A stretch of 64,000 bases of DNA from Capsulimonas corticalis (lineage in GTDB: Bacteria; Armatimonadota; Armatimonadia; Armatimonadales; Capsulimonadaceae), in the NCBI RefSeq assembly GCF_003574315.2, contig NZ_AP025739.1, positions 3,162,001-3,226,000 of the forward strand, written 5' to 3'. Of this stretch, positions 61,933 through 64,000 are shown piece after piece; position 1 is the first letter of the stretch, and each line of letters starts with the position of its first letter. Position numbers and translations under genes: made by a program. The notes under the pieces were generated by a model. It was not told where the DNA came from and ran no database searches. It saw only the letters and a program-made list of their open reading frames with translations.

Positions 61933-62979
61933 ATGGAAGACATTGTACACATCGATGGATCGCACGGCGAGGGCGGCGGGCAGATCTTGCGCACGAGCCT
62001 TTCGCTCGCGGCGATCACGGGGCGAGCGGTCGAGTTTGAGAACATCCGGGCGGGCCGCGCGAAGCCGGGTCTGAAGGCGCAGCATCTCGCCGCCGTGCGC
62101 GCGGCGGCGGAGATCTGCGGCGCGGGGCTGTCCGGGGCGGAAGTCGGATCACAGCGGCTTGGGTTTTACCCGGCGACGCCGCCGCGCCCGGGTAAGTATC
62201 GCTTCGAGATCGGGACAGCGGGGGCGTCCACGCTGGTCATGCAGACGGTCCTGATCCCGCTGGCGCTTGCTCAGTCGTCGTCCGAAGTCGTGGTGACGGG
62301 CGGGACGCACGCGCTGCACGCGCCGGCGTATGAGTATCTGGCGCATGTGTATGGAGATTTGATCGCCGATCATGGTCTGACGGCGATATTCGATTCGACG
62401 GCCGCCGGCTTCTTTCCACGTGGCGGCGGTCAGATCCGCGCGGAAATCGCGCCGTCTTATTTGGAGCGTCCGGTCGATCTCCTCCAGCGCGGCGCGCTGG
62501 TTTCCGTCACGGCGTACATCGTGACGTCGAACCTTCCCGCGACGGTCGCGGCGCGGGGCGAGACGGCGGTGATCGAAGGTCTGCGCGGCGTGGTGCGGCC
62601 GAAGATCGTCACGCGCGATGCGCCGTCCCTGGGGCCGGGCGCCTGCCTTGTATTAGTCGCCCGCGCCGAAAACGCCGTCGCGGGATTCTCCGCCATCGGC
62701 GAACGCGGGACGCCGATGGAGACCGTCGTGGCGAACGCCTGCGCGGACCTGCGCGCCTGGCTGACGTCCGGCGCCGCCTGCGAGGAGCACCTCGCCGACC
62801 AGCTCGTCCTGCCCATGGCCCTCGTCCCCGAAACAAGCCGCTGGAGCGTCTCCGTGGTGACGGACCATCTGCGAACGGTGCTGCATATCGTCCGGCAGTT
62901 TCTGGATGTGGAGACGTCGCTGGAGGAAAAGACGGACGGTTCGGGAGTGGTGACGATGCGTGGGCAAGCCTATCGCTAG
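61933..62979 (+). CDS. rtcA: RNA 3'-terminal phosphate cyclase
   Basis: The 348-residue protein matches RtcA: IDGSHGEGGGQILRTSLSLA at the N-terminus, ENIRAGRAKPGLKAQHLAAV, FPRGGGQIRAEI, and the adenylated His in VTDHLRTVLHIV. It converts RNA 3'-phosphates to 2',3'-cyclic phosphates with ATP. ATG 61933 fits the family start. There is no rtcB or rtcR neighbour. Upstream is repeat B2, downstream a GC-rich hairpin. Confidence 0.95.
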   Translation: MEDIVHIDGSHGEGGGQILRTSLSLAAITGRAVEFENIRAGRAKPGLKAQHLAAVRAAAEICGAGLSGAEVGSQRLGFYPATPPRPGKYRFEIGTAGASTLVMQTVLIPLALAQSSSEVVVTGGTHALHAPAYEYLAHVYGDLIADHGLTAIFDSTAAGFFPRGGGQIRAEIAPSYLERPVDLLQRGALVSVTAYIVTSNLPATVAARGETAVIEGLRGVVRPKIVTRDAPSLGPGACLVLVARAENAVAGFSAIGERGTPMETVVANACADLRAWLTSGAACEEHLADQLVLPMALVPETSRWSVSVVTDHLRTVLHIVRQFLDVETSLEEKTDGSGVVTMRGQAYR

Positions 62980-62992
62980 ACTTCGATCGCCC

Positions 62993-63022
62993 GGCAAAGC
63001 CACCCCCGGGCGTGGCTTTGCC
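62993..63022. terminator. GC-rich hairpin between convergent rtcA and terC-like genes
   Basis: GGCAAAGCCAC (62993-63003) pairs with GTGGCTTTGCC (63012-63022) over an 8-base loop. There is no T-run. The words resemble the ends of repeat family A, so it may be a remnant of that family that also stops transcription. Confidence 0.5.
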
Positions 63023-63039
63023 CCCGGGATGGTTTTGCG

Positions 63040-63762
63040 TCACCTTAAAATCCCAGGGTAGCGTTGACGCCGCACGGCGTACGCAGTCCCAAGCACGATA
63101 ATCGCGGCCATGCCGGACCAGAAGGCCCAGTCGGGGAGGCCGAAGTTCCAGTCTTGGTGGTACACGGCGTCGCCGAAGACGTCGAGCGCTTCGGACAGGA
63201 GGCGGACGCCGGCCCAGCCGACCAGGGCGTAAGCGGCGTGGTCGAGGGCGGGGTAGCGCTCCAGGAGTTTCAAGAAGAGACCGGAGACGAAGCGCAGGGC
63301 GATGATGCCGATTCCGACGCCGATGTAGATGACCAGAAGTTTGTCTGTCATGGCGACGGCGACTAAAATCGAATCGATCGCGAAGGCGGCGTCGGTGAGC
63401 GCGAGGGCGAGGACGACGCTGCGGAACGCGGCTTTGCCGAGCGCGGCGGAGGCGGGCGCTGCCTCAGTGGTCTGTGGTTTTTGAGGGTTCTTCGACTTGA
63501 CGAAGTGGCCGACGCAAAGAAAGAGCAGATAAACGGCGCCCGCCGCGCGCAGATACCAGAGATGGATGATGGTCGAGGCGACCAAAAGTCCCACCATGCG
63601 CATGAGAAAAGACAGGGCGACGCCGACTGTCAGCGCCCGCGACTGCATCCTCTTATCTGGAAGGCGCCTGGCGATAATCGCCAGCACCAGCGCGTTGTCC
63701 GCCGACAGCAGCGCCTCCAGCAGCACCAGCATCCCGATCGTCGCCAAATCTTGAAGAACCAA
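63040..63762 (-). CDS. TerC-family membrane protein, probable Mn2+-related exporter
   Basis: The 240-residue protein has about seven membrane helices and the TerC signatures LLEALLSADNALVLAIIARR and ALALTDAAFAIDSILVAVAM, with the conserved acidic residues in SADN and FAIDS. TerC-family proteins (Alx, MeeY/MeeF) have been linked to Mn2+ export and metalation of secreted enzymes. TTG 63762 is the likely start, with AAAGG about eight bases upstream. The preceding yybP-ykoY riboswitch strongly supports control by manganese. Confidence 0.9.
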   Translation of the reverse strand: MVLQDLATIGMLVLLEALLSADNALVLAIIARRLPDKRMQSRALTVGVALSFLMRMVGLLVASTIIHLWYLRAAGAVYLLFLCVGHFVKSKNPQKPQTTEAAPASAALGKAAFRSVVLALALTDAAFAIDSILVAVAMTDKLLVIYIGVGIGIIALRFVSGLFLKLLERYPALDHAAYALVGWAGVRLLSEALDVFGDAVYHQDWNFGLPDWAFWSGMAAIIVLGTAYAVRRQRYPGILR

Positions 63763-63791
63763 TTTCTTCGCCTTTCATCCGAGCAATTCTG

Positions 63792-63836
63792 TCCCTTCCC
63801 GCTGCGGGAGGGATGGCCCGAAGGGCCGGGGTAGGT
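63792..63836. repeat. GC-rich hairpins in the terC leader, family A-like
   Basis: Two adjacent stems are visible (CTTCCCGCTGCGGGAG and GGCCCGAAGGGCC). The wording is close to the flank of repeat A1 near 24125 (CTACCCTCGGCCTTCGGCCG). It is located after the riboswitch terminator and before the start codon. Confidence 0.4.
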
Positions 63837-63849
63837 AGAAATGAGGTCA

Positions 63850-63907
63850 CAAAAAAAGACCTTCGGTCCTGAGTTCACGAAAGACGTGAACGCGGGACCG
63901 AAGGTCT
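63850..63907 (-). terminator. Intrinsic terminator of the riboswitch
   Basis: On the minus strand AGACCTTCGGTCC (63895-63907) pairs with GGACCGAAGGTCT (63857-63869). A nested GTTCACG/CGTGAAC stem lies inside, and seven T residues follow. The 5' side of the terminator stem overlaps the 3' side of the aptamer, as expected for an on-switch. Confidence 0.85.
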
Positions 63908-63995
63908 CGCTGTTTCATCGGCGGGCCGGGAGCAAAAGCTCCGTCTTGACGACCCGACGATCCACAATGGTTTGGGATGGCTACTCCCCTTCGCG
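63901..63995 (-). ncRNA. yybP-ykoY (Mn2+-sensing) riboswitch aptamer
   Basis: Read on the minus strand the leader contains GGGGAGTAGC (63980-63989), GTCGTCAAGACG (63942-63953), CCCGGCCCGC and the 3' conserved GCGAGACCTT (63901-63910). These are the strongly conserved pieces of the yybP-ykoY class, which binds Mn2+ and often controls terC or mntP genes. Mn2+ binding should prevent the terminator and switch on the TerC-family gene. The promoter lies beyond the window edge. Confidence 0.85.
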
Positions 63996-64000
63996 CCTGT

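Overview
The window reads as a chromosomal segment of a GC-rich, free-living bacterium, most likely an Armatimonadota member close to Capsulimonas. The support is a DUF1559-type pseudopilin with an H-x9-DG motif, tandem DUF6785-like membrane proteins, long GC-rich genes and many dispersed palindromic repeats. No 16S rRNA or universal marker gene is present, so this placement is an inference.

Layout. Positions 1-1340 hold a response regulator/PAS kinase (cut by the edge) and a STAS protein. From about 1,350 to 11,300 lies an AT-richer accessory island: decayed genes (DUF2500-like, DUF4177-like, Nudix), an HTH protein, a run of unrecognised genes with a lone HigA-type antitoxin domain, a tyrosine recombinase and a large serine recombinase. 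Positions 11,466-20,498 hold a dehydratase, a PhyH-type oxygenase divergent from an AraC regulator, then phosphoketolase, acetate kinase and an MgtA-type Mg2+ ATPase. A pseudopilin with a clear terminator follows. Positions 21,498-31,424 (minus strand) form one compact chemotaxis operon: STAS, an MCP/CheZ-like protein, CheY, CheA, CheW, a soluble triple-PAS MCP, CheR, CheD and CheB. It is divergent from a large hybrid kinase and a response regulator.

The most striking region is 37,151-49,364. A divergent Lrp/AsnC regulator faces a consensus promoter and a repeated TGACGA motif. Behind that promoter lie a ureohydrolase with features of the Ni-dependent guanidine hydrolase, HypA- and HypB-like nickel chaperones, a NitT/TauT-type ABC importer and a complete urease set (ureG, F, D, A, B, C). 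Read together this is a guanidine uptake and degradation locus: import guanidine, hydrolyse it to urea and ammonia, then split the urea, with nickel loading for both enzymes encoded alongside. No ureE is seen, but UreG carries a His-rich tail.

Positions 49,448-64,000 hold a GAF/PAS/RsbW-like kinase, two tandem DUF6785-like membrane proteins with signs of gene conversion, a Gly/Tyr/His-rich lipoprotein, a DUF2314 protein converging on a DUF4132 protein, an MFS exporter, RNA 3'-phosphate cyclase, and a TerC-family protein preceded by a yybP-ykoY (Mn2+) riboswitch with its terminator.

Three families of 118-154 bp palindromic repeats (A, B, C, two copies each) and a fourth single hairpin (D) sit between genes. 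Each longer gap inside the hydrolase-urease run except the SBP-permease gap is mostly occupied by such a repeat.
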